Notes: generated by a model from the letters alone, not told the origin. A stretch of 55,644 nucleotides of DNA from CSP1-8 sp049688015 (GCA_049688015.1 JBAVJZ010000068.1:1-55644); one strand, 5' to 3'; positions 1 through 9,658 are shown, counted from the stretch's first letter. Made by a program: numbers and translations.

Positions 1-1
1 G

Positions 2-1729
2 TCCGATATCTTCGATGCCCCGGAAAAGAGCTCCCGGTGCGAAACCGTTCTGCGCACCGGAAAGCCGGTGGAGGCGGAAGTGCTGCAGAAACGGAGGGAC
101 GGAACGCATTTCTGGGGAATGCTTCACGTTTTTCCGGTCTCGGGGGACCTGGTCCTTGGGCAGGTCACCGACATCACCCAGCGAAAGGACGCCGAAGAGG
201 CCCTTCAGAGGGAGAAGGACTTCTCCTCCCGGATCCTGGCGGTAGCGAACGTCCTGATCGTCGTACTGGACCGGGAGGGCAGGATCCTGCTCTTCAACCG
301 GAAGTGCGAGGAAGTGACCGGCTGGCAGGAACACGAGGTCCGGGGGAAACATATATGGGACTTTCTTCTGCCCGAACGGGGAGCCGAGGAGATCCGGGAG
401 GCATTTTCGCGACTGGACGAGAAGGACCTCTTCCCATTTCACGAAAACCCCTGGTATACGCGGAATGGTGACGAGCGGAACATCCGGTGGAACAACTCGG
501 TCACGAGGGACGAGCGGGGCGAGGTGGCCTGGGTGATCGGAACCGGCATCGACGTCACCGAGCAGAGAAAGCTCGAGGCACAGCTGCGGCACATCCAGAA
601 AATGGACGCGGTGGGGACCCTGGCGGGCGGGATCGCCCACGACTTCAACAACATCATCCAGGCGATCATGGGTTACACCTCGGTGCTCAAGGCCCGGATC
701 GGGGATGCCGGGTCCGGAATGGAGGAAATCGAATCGATCGAGAGGGCCGGTATTCGCGCATCCGAGCTCACCACCCAGCTTCTCGGGTTCGCGCGGGGCG
801 GCAAGTACGAGGTTCGGCCGATCGACATAAACCAGGTCGTGCAAAAGGTCGTTTCCATGATCCGGCACACCTTCGACCGATCGATCGAGATCCGGACGGA
901 CCTGAACGATGGGCTTCCGTCTATCGAGGGGGACGCCGGCCAACTGGAGCAGACGGTCCTCAACCTGTGCATCAACGCACGCGACGCCATGCCTACGGGC
1001 GGGACTCTTACGCTCGGGACGGGCCTCGAGGAATTTTCGGGAGAAGAAGAGGGAGTCCCCGAGAACCTGACGTGGGGGAAGTACATTTCCCTCTCCCTCT
1101 CCGACACCGGCGTGGGGATCCCCTTTGAAAACATCCCGCGCATTTTCGAACCGTTCTTTTCCACGAAGGAACCCGGAAAAGGTAGCGGGATGGGACTTGC
1201 GATGGCGTACGGCATCGTGAAGAACCACGGGGGGTATCTGGATGTCCGCAGCGCTCCCGGGGAAGGATCTACCTTCCGGGTGCTGCTGCCCGCCTCGTCG
1301 AAGGAGATATTGCCCCCCCCTGCCGTCGTCCCCGAGGAACCACCGCCCGGAGGAACGGAGACGGTCCTCTTCGTCGATGACGAGGAGTCGCTTCGTCTGC
1401 TGGCGGTAGAGATGCTCGGCAGGCTCGGCTACCGGGTCCTCACGGCCCGGAACGGTCTCGAGGCCATGAAGACTTACGAGGAAAGGAGGGGGGAGATCGC
1501 AATCGTCATCCTCGACATGATCATGCCGGGGATGGGCGGAGAGGAGACGTTCCACCGGCTGAAGGAAATCGATCCGTCCGCCCGAATCCTGATTTCCTCG
1601 GGTTACACCGTGGAAGGCAGACCCCAGAGTCTTCTCTCGGCCGGAGCCGCAGGGTTCCTCCAGAAGCCGTACCGGGTCGGAACTCTCGCGGCAGCGTTGC
1701 GCAGAATCATCGGGGGTGGGGAACCGTAA
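2..1729 (+). CDS. PAS-domain hybrid sensor histidine kinase with receiver domain (5' end missing)
   Basis: Two-component sensor kinase. The frame is open to the left edge, so the N-terminus lies outside the window; the GTG at 68 is internal. Visible parts in order: end of one PAS domain, a complete PAS/PAC domain (codons about 75-190), HisKA with H-box GGIAHDFNN (His at visible codon 213), HATPase with N-box NLCINARDAMP, G1 DTGVGIP and G2 GSGMGLAMAYG, then a C-terminal REC domain with phospho-acceptor Asp in VILDMIMPG (codon 505) and conserved KP near the end. No membrane segment is visible, so sensing is probably by cytoplasmic PAS domains. It converges on rpiB 30 bp away. The signal is unknown. 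Confidence 0.93.
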   Translation, partial: SDIFDAPEKSSRCETVLRTGKPVEAEVLQKRRDGTHFWGMLHVFPVSGDLVLGQVTDITQRKDAEEALQREKDFSSRILAVANVLIVVLDREGRILLFNRKCEEVTGWQEHEVRGKHIWDFLLPERGAEEIREAFSRLDEKDLFPFHENPWYTRNGDERNIRWNNSVTRDERGEVAWVIGTGIDVTEQRKLEAQLRHIQKMDAVGTLAGGIAHDFNNIIQAIMGYTSVLKARIGDAGSGMEEIESIERAGIRASELTTQLLGFARGGKYEVRPIDINQVVQKVVSMIRHTFDRSIEIRTDLNDGLPSIEGDAGQLEQTVLNLCINARDAMPTGGTLTLGTGLEEFSGEEEGVPENLTWGKYISLSLSDTGVGIPFENIPRIFEPFFSTKEPGKGSGMGLAMAYGIVKNHGGYLDVRSAPGEGSTFRVLLPASSKEILPPPAVVPEEPPPGGTETVLFVDDEESLRLLAVEMLGRLGYRVLTARNGLEAMKTYEERRGEIAIVILDMIMPGMGGEETFHRLKEIDPSARILISSGYTVEGRPQSLLSAGAAGFLQKPYRVGTLAAALRRIIGGGEP

Positions 1730-1759
1730 CGAACTCCGAACGGGGGGACGTCCTCTTCT

Positions 1760-2233
1760 TCACTCCGTCCAATGGGCTTTCTCGAAGCGCCGGATTTTCT
1801 CCACCCGCCGCCGATGGCGCCCTCCCTCGAAGGGGGTCGCAAGCCACACCCTCACGATGCTTCGCGCCCTGCGGGAAGGAACCTCGTTCGCCCCCAGCAC
1901 GAGTACGTTGGCATCGTTGTGGCGCCTGGCCAACTCGGCGTCCGGTACGGTCGATACCAGCGCCGCCCGCACTCCCCTTGCCTTGTTCGCTGCAATCGCC
2001 ATCCCGATACCGGACTTGCATATGAGGATGGCCCGGTCGGCTTCCCTCCTCCGAATCGCCGCGGCAGCGGCAAACCCGTAATCGGGGTAATCCACCGGAT
2101 CGGGGGTATTGGTTCCCAGATCCCGTACCGCATAGCCCTCCCCCGACAGGAACCGGACAAGATCCGCCTTCAGGGCCACTCCGCCGTGGTCGGCGGCCAG
2201 GATGATCCTCGGATGTCTGCTGCCCGCCTTCAA
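1760..2233 (-). CDS. rpiB: Ribose-5-phosphate isomerase B
   Basis: Interconverts ribose 5-phosphate and ribulose 5-phosphate in the non-oxidative pentose phosphate pathway. 157 residues, slightly longer than the usual 145-150. The N-terminal AADHGG signature, the active-site Cys72 in ICKSGIGMAIAANK and the HNDANVLVLGA segment are all present; the usual GT after the Cys is KS here. The start is TTG, preceded by GAGGAG about 9 nt upstream, and overlaps the stop of the upstream glucokinase gene as TTGA, so translation is probably coupled. Last gene of the sugar-phosphate cluster; the C-terminal tail is Arg-rich. Confidence 0.93.
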   Translation of the reverse strand: MKAGSRHPRIILAADHGGVALKADLVRFLSGEGYAVRDLGTNTPDPVDYPDYGFAAAAAIRRREADRAILICKSGIGMAIAANKARGVRAALVSTVPDAELARRHNDANVLVLGANEVPSRRARSIVRVWLATPFEGGRHRRRVEKIRRFEKAHWTE

Positions 2234-3219
2234 CTGGCTCTCTCCTCGCCCGCAAGGGCATAATGCGCCGCGCCGAGCAACGCGGCCTTGTCGTCCCGGA
2301 TCACCTTGACCGGTACCTGCGAGAGGAACTCCCGGAAGCGGCCCTTGGAGAGAAACGACCCGAGAAAGGTCCCGTCCGAGAGAATCGGCAGGATCGAGGG
2401 GGCGATTCCCCCTCCCAGGATCACGCCTCCCGTTGCCATCACCTGGAGGGCAAGGTTCCCCGCCTGAGCCCCGTAAAGAGACGCAAAGATCCGCAGGGCC
2501 TCTCCGCAGGTCTCCGAGTTCCCGGATAGCCCCTCCCGCGAAATGACGCGAGGAGGGTCTTCCCCGAGCAGGCGGGCTTCGACTCCTTCGGATTCCGGCA
2601 TCCCTTCGGACTCGCGCAGGAACCGGTAGATCGCATGCAGTCCCGGCCCCGATACCACCCGCTCCACGCTGACGTGGGCAAGGTTCTTTTGCAGGAAAAC
2701 GAACAACCGGACCTCCCTCTCATCCCGGGGTGCGAAATCGGCATGTCCCCCTTCCGAAGCGACGGGCACATACCCCGCGCCGCTCCACACGAGGAACGAG
2801 GCCCCGAGACCGGTTCCCGCGGCGAGGACCGCGATATTTCCCCGCGGCTCGGCTTCTCCCTGCTGGAGAACGGCCAGGCTCTCTTCCGGAAGAAACGGGA
2901 CGGCAAAGGCGGTCGCCTGCAGGTCGTTGACAAGGAAGACGCGATCCGTCCCGAGAACGCTCCGGATCGCCTGCCCGTCAACGATCCACGGAAGGTTGGT
3001 CACCCGGCTTCGCCCGGACACCACGGGTCCCGCAACCCCGAGGCATGCTGCTGTAACGCCGGATTTGCCGACGAGATACTCCGCGAGAATCGATTTCAGA
3101 TCGGGGTACCGGCCGCTCGGAAACGAACGAAGCTCCGACCGCCGCAATGCGGTCCCTTCCCGGAAAAAGAGCGCGAGGTTTGTCTTCGTTCCGCCCACGT
3201 CTCCCGCCAGAATTCTCAC
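2230..3219 (-). CDS. glk: Glucokinase (bacterial Glk type)
   Basis: Phosphorylates glucose with ATP to glucose 6-phosphate, feeding Zwf encoded two genes upstream. 329 residues. N-terminal phosphate-binding loop GDVGGTKTNLAL, substrate region NLPW and LVNDLQATAFAV, and the AAGTGLG adenosine-side motif identify the E. coli-type Glk family rather than a ROK kinase (no ROK zinc-binding CxCGxxGC motif). The start is GTG, overlapping the stop of pgl as GTGA; the 3' end overlaps rpiB. Belongs to the coupled zwf-pgl-glk-rpiB string. Confidence 0.92.
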   Translation of the reverse strand: MRILAGDVGGTKTNLALFFREGTALRRSELRSFPSGRYPDLKSILAEYLVGKSGVTAACLGVAGPVVSGRSRVTNLPWIVDGQAIRSVLGTDRVFLVNDLQATAFAVPFLPEESLAVLQQGEAEPRGNIAVLAAGTGLGASFLVWSGAGYVPVASEGGHADFAPRDEREVRLFVFLQKNLAHVSVERVVSGPGLHAIYRFLRESEGMPESEGVEARLLGEDPPRVISREGLSGNSETCGEALRIFASLYGAQAGNLALQVMATGGVILGGGIAPSILPILSDGTFLGSFLSKGRFREFLSQVPVKVIRDDKAALLGAAHYALAGEERAS

Positions 3220-4052
3220 GCGGCACCACCATTCCCGTCCCGCACGTGCCCCCCCCGGGGGACCGGGGCGGATTTCCCCCCGAGCCTTGAGGCCGCGTCC
3301 GCATCCGCGAGGAAGGTGACCTTTCCCCTCCGGGGGGCAACCCGGGACGCAGGCAACCCCGCTCCCTTTCCCGTCAGCATCTTCTCCAGAACGAGGGCCT
3401 TCTCCTTTCCGCTCACCAGGAAGATGACGTGGGAGGAAGCATTCAGCAAGGGAAGCGTCAGTGTGATGCGGGGGACGGGCGGGTTCCCTCCCTCGGTCTT
3501 CGCCACCCAGTCGGTCCCCTCATCAAGGACAGGCGACCCGGGGAAAAGGGACGCGGTGTGTCCATCGGCTCCCAGCCCCAGCAGGACAGCGTCGAAACGG
3601 GGGAAGCCCCCTTTGGTCTCCGGGAAGGCGCGCCGAAGCATCTCCTCGTACCTGCGTACTCCCTCCCGGGGGTCGGACAGGGAAGTGTCGACCGGATGAA
3701 AGTGGTCCGGGGGGACGGGGGCCTGGGAAACGAGCGTTTCCCGCAGCATACGCTGGTTGCTCGACGCATCGTCCGAGGAAACCCAGCGCTCGTCTACCTG
3801 ATAGAAGTGGACAAGATCCCACGGGAAACGGCTCCGGTAAGGCTCGGAGGAGAGGGCCGATAGCGTGAGACGGGGTGTGTTGCCGCCGGAGAGAGCCACG
3901 GTGATTCGCCGCGCCCCCTTTCCGGACCGGCCCAGGACCATCGCGCGCTCCCGTGTGATTCCCCACAGACGTCCTGCCGCCGCCCTCGCCAGTTCCTCCG
4001 GGGTGGAAAGTACGAAGAGCCTGCCGGACAGGAGATCCCTCCCTTTCGTCAC
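3216..4052 (-). CDS. pgl: 6-phosphogluconolactonase
   Basis: Hydrolyses 6-phosphoglucono-lactone, second step of the oxidative pentose phosphate pathway. DevB/SOL family: VALSGGNTP near the N-terminus, DERWV, and the LGLGADGHTASLFPG signature in the centre. Two starts are possible. ATG at 4064 lies 16 bp inside zwf; GTG at 4052 makes a GTGA overlap with the zwf stop and has GGAGG 5 nt upstream, matching the coupling used by the next two genes, so I prefer it (278 residues). The C-terminal 20 residues are Gly/Arg-rich and not family-typical. Confidence 0.93.
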   Translation of the reverse strand: MTKGRDLLSGRLFVLSTPEELARAAAGRLWGITRERAMVLGRSGKGARRITVALSGGNTPRLTLSALSSEPYRSRFPWDLVHFYQVDERWVSSDDASSNQRMLRETLVSQAPVPPDHFHPVDTSLSDPREGVRRYEEMLRRAFPETKGGFPRFDAVLLGLGADGHTASLFPGSPVLDEGTDWVAKTEGGNPPVPRITLTLPLLNASSHVIFLVSGKEKALVLEKMLTGKGAGLPASRVAPRRGKVTFLADADAASRLGGKSAPVPRGGHVRDGNGGAA

Positions 4053-5602
4053 GCCACCCTCCATTTTCTCCCTTCCCGGGCCAGGAGCTTGTCGGCCTCA
4101 CGAGGACCCCACGACCCCGCCGGGTAGAAGAACAGGTCACGTCCCGGGTTTTCCTTCCAGCGGGAAAGGAACGGCGCAAGCAGCGACCACGAGATGTCGA
4201 CGGTGTCATCCCGGGGGAAAAGGGACGCATCCCCCAGCATCGCATCCAGCAGGAGCCGTCCATACGCCGGCCGGGATTTCGCCCCGAACGCCTGCTCGTA
4301 GGTGAACTTGAACTCCACCGGCTCCACGCAGATCGACGGCCCGGGAGTTTTCGCACCGAACTTCAGGAAGATCCCCTCCTCGGGCTGGATGTTCAAGACG
4401 ATGTAATTCGACACCAGCTGCCCGCACACGGAGTTGTCGAACAGAAGAAACGGCGCCGGCCGGAACTTGATCGCAATCTCGGAAACTCTCCCGCCCAGCC
4501 GTTTACCCGTGCGCAGATAGAACGGGATCCCTCCCCATCTCCAGTTGTCGATGGTTAGGCGCATGGCGGCGTACGTCTCGACAAGGGACTGCGGCGAGAC
4601 GTTTTTCTCCGCCCGGTAACCCGGGACTTTCTTTCCCCGGACCTCCCCGGGGGCATACTGACCCCTGACGCATACCTCGCCGACATCCTCTTCCTTCACC
4701 GGCTCGATGGAACGCAACAGCTTGACCTTTTCGTCGCGCACGTCGTTGGCGGCAAGGGAGATGGGAGGCTCCATCGCAACGTTCGTGAGAAGCTGGAACA
4801 GGTGGTTCTGGATCATGTCCCGGACGACCCCCGCCTCCTCGAAATAGTCCCCCCGGCCCTCTACCCCGATCTCCTCGGCAACCGTGATCTGGACGTGGTC
4901 GATGTAATTCCGGTTCCACAACGGCTCGAAGACGCCGTTGGCGAAGCGAAAGACGAGGATGTTCTGGACGGTCTCCTTGCCCAGATAGTGGTCGATCCGG
5001 TAGACCTGGTCCTCGTGAAACACTTCCTTGACCTTGCGGGAAAGCTCGCGGGCGCTTTCCCGGTCGTGCCCGAAAGGCTTCTCGATCACGATGCGCCGGA
5101 AGCCGGAAAGATCCTCCGAAGGGACGGCAAGTCCCGCCTCTCCGATCCGGGAAACAAGGGGAGCGTAGAACCTCGGGGCGACGGAGGCATAGAAAATGAG
5201 GTTTCCCGGAATCCGGCGGTCTATCGTCAAAACACGGATCCGGTCACCGAGGGAGTTCGTGCCCTGCGGGTCGCCGATATCCCCGGGGTGGTAGAAAAGT
5301 CTTCCCGCGAAATCGTCCCAGCTTCGCTGGTCGAACGTCCCCGGCGAGCCGTCCCGGATTTCGTCCCGCAGGTGGTCGCGGAACACATCGTCCGAGTAGG
5401 GAGTGCGCGATACTCCCAGGACGGCGAACCCCTCGGGCAAAAGTTTCTCCCGGTAGAGCCCGAACAGGGCCGGGACGAGTTTGCGCTTCGTCAGGTCTCC
5501 CGAGGCCCCGAAGATGATCAGAAGACACGGGGGAGGGACCACGGTCGCCGGCATCTCGCCGGAAAGGGAGGTCATTCCCTCGCTGATCCCTTCCTCACCC
5601 AT
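4049..5602 (-). CDS. zwf: Glucose-6-phosphate 1-dehydrogenase
   Basis: Oxidises glucose 6-phosphate to 6-phosphogluconolactone with NAD(P)+. 517 residues, normal length with a short N-terminal extension. The nucleotide-binding GASGDLTKRKL is near residue 33 and the active-site RIDHYLGKE follows at about residue 200; EKPFGHD is also present. The ATG at 5602 has AAAGGG 9 nt upstream. Gene order tal-zwf-pgl-glk places it at the head of the tightly coupled part of the cluster. No 6-phosphogluconate dehydrogenase is in the window, so the oxidative branch is not completed here. Confidence 0.96.
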   Translation of the reverse strand: MGEEGISEGMTSLSGEMPATVVPPPCLLIIFGASGDLTKRKLVPALFGLYREKLLPEGFAVLGVSRTPYSDDVFRDHLRDEIRDGSPGTFDQRSWDDFAGRLFYHPGDIGDPQGTNSLGDRIRVLTIDRRIPGNLIFYASVAPRFYAPLVSRIGEAGLAVPSEDLSGFRRIVIEKPFGHDRESARELSRKVKEVFHEDQVYRIDHYLGKETVQNILVFRFANGVFEPLWNRNYIDHVQITVAEEIGVEGRGDYFEEAGVVRDMIQNHLFQLLTNVAMEPPISLAANDVRDEKVKLLRSIEPVKEEDVGEVCVRGQYAPGEVRGKKVPGYRAEKNVSPQSLVETYAAMRLTIDNWRWGGIPFYLRTGKRLGGRVSEIAIKFRPAPFLLFDNSVCGQLVSNYIVLNIQPEEGIFLKFGAKTPGPSICVEPVEFKFTYEQAFGAKSRPAYGRLLLDAMLGDASLFPRDDTVDISWSLLAPFLSRWKENPGRDLFFYPAGSWGPREADKLLAREGRKWRVA

Positions 5603-5672
5603 CCGGTTTCCCTTTCTTCGGGGAGGAGGAAGCGGCTTTCCCCGCGTGGCCCCCGATCTCGTTGCGCAGCAC

Positions 5673-6809
5673 TCAGGTCACCTTCGCCTCGGAGAGCTTT
5701 CTCTCGATCGCCGCAAGGAGCTTGCGGTAGGAGTCGGCGAAGCTCTGCACACCGTCCCGGACCAGCTGTTCGCACACCTCCTCGATACCAACGTCCAGGA
5801 GACCGAGGTCGTCCAGAATCGCCCTCGCCTCCTTCTCTCTCCCCGTCAGCGTGTCTTCGACTTTCCCGTGGTCGCGGAAGAAATCGATCGTGGCCAGGGG
5901 CATCGTGTTCACGGTATGCGGTCCTATCAGTTCCTCGACGTAGAGCACATCCGAGTACTTCGGGTTCTTCGTCCCCGTACTCGCCCACAGGGGGCGCTGC
6001 ACGCGGGCTCCCTGCGACGCGAGTTCCTTCCATCGCGGCGTGGAGAATATCTCCCCGAACCTTGCGTACGCCAGTCGCGCATTGGCTACTGCCACCTTCC
6101 CCTTCAGGGAGATCGCCGTCTCCGCCTTGGGCGACCCCGGCCACCGGGGGATCACCTCGTCAAGCAGCCGGTCCACCGCCGTGTCCACCCGCGAGACGAA
6201 GAAGGAGGCCACCGACGCGACGCGGTGCGGGCCCTTGCCCGGGGCGACCAGTCTCTCCACCCCGCGAATGTACGCCTCCGCCACCTCTTCATACCGCTTG
6301 ACGGAAAAGATGAGCGTCACGTTCACCGGGATGCCACGCGCGATCGTTTCCTCGATCGCGGGCAATCCTTCCCGGGTACCGGGGATCTTGATGAGTACGT
6401 TCGGCCGGTGGACCGCCTGGAACAGTTCCTCCGCCCTCTCGACCGTCCGCGCGGCATCGTACGCCAGGTCCGGGTCGACCTCGAGGGATACGTACCCGTC
6501 GGCACCGGACGAAGTGTCGTAGACGGGCCGCAGCACGTCGGCCGCGTTCCGGATGTCCTCCGTCACGATCTCCTTGTACGCCTCCATCACGCCGGCGCCG
6601 CGGGCCGCCATATCCTGAAACTGCTCATCGTATTCCCGGCCCCCGGAGATAGCCTTCTCGAAAATCGTCGGGTTGGAGGTGACCCCCTTGATCCCGTCTT
6701 CGGAGACCAGGCGCAGTAGCCCTCCCGACGAGATCAGCCCGCGTTCGATGAAATCCAGCCAGGGGCTCTGGCCGAGCTTTCCCAGTTTCACGAGTGGATT
6801 CCCCGCCAT
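5673..6809 (-). CDS. tal: Transaldolase
   Basis: Transfers a dihydroxyacetone unit between sugar phosphates in the non-oxidative pentose phosphate pathway. 378 residues, the longer class related to actinobacterial/cyanobacterial Tal rather than the 220-residue TalC/MipB form. KGVTSNPTIFEKAI is near residue 40 and the Schiff-base lysine sits in WASTGTKNPKYSD near residue 270. The ATG is preceded by AAAGGAG with good spacing. It lies 46 bp downstream of tkt and 70 bp upstream of zwf, all on the minus strand, so one transcript is likely. Confidence 0.95.
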   Translation of the reverse strand: MAGNPLVKLGKLGQSPWLDFIERGLISSGGLLRLVSEDGIKGVTSNPTIFEKAISGGREYDEQFQDMAARGAGVMEAYKEIVTEDIRNAADVLRPVYDTSSGADGYVSLEVDPDLAYDAARTVERAEELFQAVHRPNVLIKIPGTREGLPAIEETIARGIPVNVTLIFSVKRYEEVAEAYIRGVERLVAPGKGPHRVASVASFFVSRVDTAVDRLLDEVIPRWPGSPKAETAISLKGKVAVANARLAYARFGEIFSTPRWKELASQGARVQRPLWASTGTKNPKYSDVLYVEELIGPHTVNTMPLATIDFFRDHGKVEDTLTGREKEARAILDDLGLLDVGIEEVCEQLVRDGVQSFADSYRKLLAAIERKLSEAKVT

Positions 6810-6855
6810 GCAATCTCCTTTCCCCGTAACGAAACGGACCGGTTCGGTGTCCGGT

Positions 6856-8880
6856 TTACGTTTTCCCGAGCAGGGCCTTCGCGCAAACCGCTACATTTTC
6901 CGGTGTGATACCCAACTCCTGGAGAATGCGCCCGCCGGGCGCGGAGGCGCCGAAGCGATCGATACCCACGGATGCCCCGCCGTCCCCCACGTATCGTTCC
7001 CACCCGAAAGTAGCAGCCGCCTCCACCGAAACCCTCGCACGCACGGATGGGGGCAGTACGAAACGCCGGTATTCTCCGGGCTGCTCCTCGAACCGTTCCC
7101 AGGACAGGAAACTGACCACCCGCGCGGGAATCCCTTCCGCCTCCAGGAGGTTTGCGGCCTCGAGAGCCACGTGCACCTCCGAACCGGAGGCGAGAAGGAT
7201 CACGGCAGGACGGCCGTTCCCCCCTTCTTTGAGGATGTATGCGCCGCGGAAGACGTTTCCTTCCCGGTACACGTCCTCCGGGGGGAGGACCGGGACATTC
7301 TGCCGGGTGAGCGCCATCATGGAGGGCCCCTCGGTACGCTCCATCGCCATCTTCCACGCCGCGGCCGTTTCGTTGGCGTCGGCGGGCCGGAAGACATGCA
7401 GGTTCGGGATCGCCCGAAGCGCCGCCAGATGCTCGATCGGCTGGTGGGTGGGTCCGTCCTCGCCAAGTCCTACGGAATCGTGGGTGAAGACGTAGATCAC
7501 CCGTATGCGCATGAGCGCCGCCAACCGGATGGCCGGCCTCATGTAGTCGGAAAAGATAAGAAATGTGGCCCCGTAGGGGATCAGACCTCCGTGTCGCGCC
7601 ATTCCGTTGAGGATTGCTCCCATCCCGTGCTCGCGCACGCCGAAGTGGAAGTTCCTCCCCCCGGGAGGCGCATCCGGGAGAAATGCCCCGCCCTCTTCCA
7701 TCAGCGTATCGGTGGAGGGGGCGAGATCGGCCGACCCTCCCGCCAGTTCGGGGATCTTCGGGGCAATCGCGTTGATCACCTTCCCCGACACCTTCCTTGT
7801 CGCCATCGCTGCGGTCCCGGGGGGAAAGGAAGGGAGGGCGCTTTCCCACCCGTCCGGGAGGTCCCCCCACATTACCCTCTCCCATTCCATGGCCAAATCG
7901 GGATAGGCTCCCATGTACGCCGCCATTTTCAGGCGCCATTCCCGCTCTCCCGCTTCCCCGCGGGGAACCGCCTCCCGGAAGTGCGCCAGCACGTCTTCGG
8001 GCACGAAGAAAGCGGGTTCCTTCGGCCAGCCGAGCGCCTCCTTGGTGAGGGCCACCTCCTTCTCCCCGAGGGGAGATCCGTGGGCTTCCGCCGTGCCCTG
8101 CTTGTTCGGACTGCCGAAGGCTATGATCGTCCGGACGATCACGAGCGTCGGGCGATCCCGTTCCGAACAGGCCGCCTCGATCGCCCCGGACATCCCCTCG
8201 AGGTCGTTGTTCCCGTCGGCGACCGTCAGCACGTTCCAGCCGTAGGCGCGGAACCGGCCGGCGACATCCTCGCGAAATGCCAGGTCGGTCGACCCCTCGA
8301 TCGTGATCCGGTTATCGTCGTAGAAAGCGACGAGGTTGCCGAGGCGGTGGAAGCCGGCCAGCGAGGCGGCCTCCGAGGCAACCCCCTCCATGAGGTCCCC
8401 GTCGGAGCACAAGACGAAGATCCTGTGGGATACGATTTCGTGTCCCGGCCTGTTGAAGCGCTGCGCCAGCATGCGGGCTGCCATCGCCATCCCCACGGCG
8501 TTTCCGAATCCCTGTCCCAGCGGCCCGGTGGTCACCTCGACCCCAGGCGTGTGGCCGGTCTCCGGGTGCCCCGGCGTATTGCTTCCCCACTGCCGGAACG
8601 CCTTGATCTCCTCCAGCGGGAGGTCGAACCCGGTGAGGTACAGCAGGGAGTAAAGAAGCATCGACGCGTGTCCGCAGGAGAGAATGAACCGGTCCCTGTC
8701 GGGCCAATCGGGATTCCTCGGATTGAACCGCAGGTGTCTGGTCCAGAGAAGGTACGACAACGGGGCAAGCGCCATGGGTGTGCCGGGATGGCCGGATTTC
8801 GCCTTCTGCACCCCGTCCACGGAGAGAAACCGTATGGCGTTGATCGCACGCCAGGAGAGAGAACCGTAGTCCACGAGCAT
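6856..8880 (-). CDS. tkt: Transketolase
   Basis: Thiamine-diphosphate enzyme moving two-carbon units between sugar phosphates. The start is set at the ATG at 8880, giving 675 residues and the family N-terminus (AINAIRFLSVDGVQKAKSGH); the frame runs upstream to 9027 but those codons encode a Ser/Arg-rich non-conserved stretch. GGGGG lies 5-9 nt before the ATG. The ThDP-binding segment GDLMEG...DDNRITIEG and the pyrimidine-domain GVREHGMGAILNG are intact. A run of eight T (plus strand) lies just before the ribosome binding site. Cotranscribed with tal. Confidence 0.96.
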   Translation of the reverse strand: MLVDYGSLSWRAINAIRFLSVDGVQKAKSGHPGTPMALAPLSYLLWTRHLRFNPRNPDWPDRDRFILSCGHASMLLYSLLYLTGFDLPLEEIKAFRQWGSNTPGHPETGHTPGVEVTTGPLGQGFGNAVGMAMAARMLAQRFNRPGHEIVSHRIFVLCSDGDLMEGVASEAASLAGFHRLGNLVAFYDDNRITIEGSTDLAFREDVAGRFRAYGWNVLTVADGNNDLEGMSGAIEAACSERDRPTLVIVRTIIAFGSPNKQGTAEAHGSPLGEKEVALTKEALGWPKEPAFFVPEDVLAHFREAVPRGEAGEREWRLKMAAYMGAYPDLAMEWERVMWGDLPDGWESALPSFPPGTAAMATRKVSGKVINAIAPKIPELAGGSADLAPSTDTLMEEGGAFLPDAPPGGRNFHFGVREHGMGAILNGMARHGGLIPYGATFLIFSDYMRPAIRLAALMRIRVIYVFTHDSVGLGEDGPTHQPIEHLAALRAIPNLHVFRPADANETAAAWKMAMERTEGPSMMALTRQNVPVLPPEDVYREGNVFRGAYILKEGGNGRPAVILLASGSEVHVALEAANLLEAEGIPARVVSFLSWERFEEQPGEYRRFVLPPSVRARVSVEAAATFGWERYVGDGGASVGIDRFGASAPGGRILQELGITPENVAVCAKALLGKT

Positions 8881-8965
8881 CGACCCCCAAGTGTTTTTTT
8901 TAAACGGAATTCGGGTCGCTCCCCGGAACGACTCTGACAGGGAGCCCGTATTATGCCTGGAGGGG

Positions 8966-9658
8966 TTACCCCCCCCCGGTCTGCTGTGCCTGCAACTTCT
9001 CGTTCGGCCGGATCTCCAGCTGGACACGCCGGTTGAGCTGCCGTCCCTCCGGCGTCGCGTTGTCCGCGATCGGGTCCGTCTCCCCGTACCCGCGGACGCT
9101 CAGCCTCACCATTTGCACACCGTCTTGTTCCAGAATGTCGCGCACCCGCAGCGCGCGGCGCTCGGAAAGCGACTGGTTGTACTCGTAGGATCCGGTGGAG
9201 TCGGTGTGCCCCTCGACGGTCACGTAGGTGTCCGGATACTTGATCAGTACGTCGGCCGCGGCCTTGAGGGACGAATAGGCCTCCGGCCGGACCTGGTCCT
9301 TGTCGACGTCGAACAGGATACCCGACGGGAGGGCGACGTACAGCTTGTCCCCCTGCCGCGCCACGGCCGCCTCCGGCAAACGCCGCTTCATTTCCACCGC
9401 CTGCCGGTCCAGGTAGTTGCCGATCGCTCCCCCCACCACGGCGCCGGTGGCCCCGCCGATCAGCGCGCCACGGCCGGCCCGTTTCTTGCCCCCGATGAGC
9501 GCCCCGGTACCCGCCCCCACCGCGGCGCCCGCCATCGCTCCGATCGCGGTCCTCTTGTACTCGGTGGTCCCGTCGGGGTTGGTGGCACAGCCGGCCGGCA
9601 TCATAAGCATAACGGCCAAGGCAATGCCAAGGACCCTGTATTTATGGTTTTTCCTCAA
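8966..9658 (-). CDS. Glycine-zipper OmpA/MotB-family lipoprotein
   Basis: Outer-membrane lipoprotein expected to bind peptidoglycan. The start is the TTG at 9658, because AGGAGG lies 5 nt upstream and this gives a clean lipoprotein signal: KR-rich N-region, hydrophobic core, lipobox PAGC with Cys24. A Gly/Ala-rich glycine-zipper stretch (about residues 40-90: GAMAGAAVGAGTGALIGG) is followed by an OmpA-like domain with VEGHTDSTGSYEYN and LSERRA. 230 residues. First gene before tkt on the minus strand, separated by 85 bp, so it may have its own terminator or read into the sugar-phosphate genes. Confidence 0.92.
   Translation of the reverse strand: MRKNHKYRVLGIALAVMLMMPAGCATNPDGTTEYKRTAIGAMAGAAVGAGTGALIGGKKRAGRGALIGGATGAVVGGAIGNYLDRQAVEMKRRLPEAAVARQGDKLYVALPSGILFDVDKDQVRPEAYSSLKAAADVLIKYPDTYVTVEGHTDSTGSYEYNQSLSERRALRVRDILEQDGVQMVRLSVRGYGETDPIADNATPEGRQLNRRVQLEIRPNEKLQAQQTGGG

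Noticed and set aside
4802..6301. 499-codon open frame opposite zwf and tal
   Set aside because: Same cause; the minus-strand genes have full family motifs and this frame has none.
6673..8937. 754-codon open frame on the plus strand opposite transketolase
   Set aside because: Antisense shadow of tkt caused by GC-rich third positions; Arg/Pro/Gly-rich with no domain pattern.
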